In this document: one piece after another, positions 63,924 to 64,000 of the stretch
How the letters are laid out: every line of letters begins with the position of its first letter
Position numbering within the stretch: position 1 is the stretch's first letter
NCBI GenBank assembly: GCA_963674835.2
Contig: CAXXKC010000002.1
Location: 310,001 to 374,000 of the forward strand
Source of the DNA: G963674835 sp963674835
Lineage (GTDB): Bacteria; Planctomycetota; Planctomycetia; Pirellulales; Thermoguttaceae
Length of the DNA stretch: 64,000 nucleotides
Direction of reading: 5' to 3'
Translations under genes and position numbers: made by a program
The notes under the pieces: model-generated
Told to the model about the DNA's origin: nothing
The model's input: only the letters and a program-made list of their open reading frames with translations
The model's database searches: none

Positions 63924-64000
63924 ATGTTGTCTGGTACCGCTTGGCGTGTTGTGGCGGCTGCATGTTTCATGGTGTGTTCCGTGGTGTGGTCCCAGGCGGG
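63924..64000 (+). CDS. N-terminal fragment of a secreted protein (runs off the window)
   Basis: Twenty-five codons are visible: a basic residue followed by a hydrophobic core (WRVVAACFMVCSVVWSQA), i.e. a Sec signal peptide. GAAAGG lies seven bases before ATG 63924 and a promoter lies upstream. Function unknown. Confidence 0.6.
   Translation, partial: MLSGTAWRVVAAACFMVCSVVWSQA

Noticed and set aside
1..64000. CRISPR arrays, rRNA and tRNA genes
   Set aside because: No regularly spaced repeats and no rRNA or tRNA sequence signature was seen on reading both strands.

Overview
This window reads as chromosomal DNA of a planctomycete, most likely of the Pirellulales type. The evidence is GC-rich sequence; many secreted proteins of families abundant in that phylum (sulfatase, DUF1080, sialidase/FG-GAP, GH36, a GH123-like protein, a ricin-lectin protein); a sigma factor paired with a Ser/Thr kinase carrying TPRs; very large secreted proteins with no obvious homologues; and an Omp85 protein with a Pro/Gln/Thr-rich insert. 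The assignment is inference from gene content, not from a marker-gene comparison.

Layout. 1-9.3 kb: sugar/uronate catabolism, with a GntR-LacI hybrid regulator, a sodium:solute symporter, a secreted GH36 alpha-galactosidase, glucuronate isomerase (uxaC) with an upstream unknown gene, and ddl in between. 9.3-10.1 kb: inositol monophosphatase. 10.3-21.1 kb: two overlapping genes for giant secreted proteins (1156 and 2429 aa) that look like three copies of one architecture. 21.4-25.9 kb: rimI-like acetyltransferase, a small phosphodiesterase, and argB-argD-argF. 26.2-35.6 kb: housekeeping genes prs, rplY (L25/Ctc), pth, rpsF, ssb, rplI, dnaB, bamA; rpsR is missing from its usual place between ssb and rplI. 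35.7-43.2 kb: acyltransferase, DUF1080 protein, sialidase/FG-GAP protein, GH123-like protein. 43.4-44.7 kb: an intact ISAs1-family insertion sequence with a 10-bp target duplication. 45-48.7 kb: sigma factor plus a Ser/Thr kinase gene broken by one in-frame TAG. 48.6-56.2 kb: tripartite RND efflux system (MFP, RND pump, outer-membrane lipoprotein) with an AraC-type regulator. 56.4-64 kb: sulfatase, two REP-associated tyrosine transposases (RAYT) each bounded by inverted repeats, a ricin-lectin protein, a CARDB-containing secreted protein, and the start of another secreted protein.

Most notable. (i) A dispersed palindromic element of 95 bp occurs four times (three copies exactly 95 bp, one 86 bp) plus a half copy. 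Both ends carry an outward-reading TAG, yet one other phase is open right through it. In two neighbouring genes it lies in frame inside the signal-peptide region. At another site its two ends supply the stop codons of both convergent genes (bamA and plsC), and at a third site it stops the phosphodiesterase gene. This resembles the Rickettsia palindromic elements in behaviour, but I know of no described planctomycete equivalent. (ii) Upstream of both the GntR-LacI regulator and the symporter lies an array of three half-sites with an exact 11-bp period, a strong candidate operator. (iii) Terminator-like hairpins with T-runs sit in the leaders of the uxaC operon and of argB, downstream of good sigma-70 promoters, suggesting attenuation or small leader RNAs.
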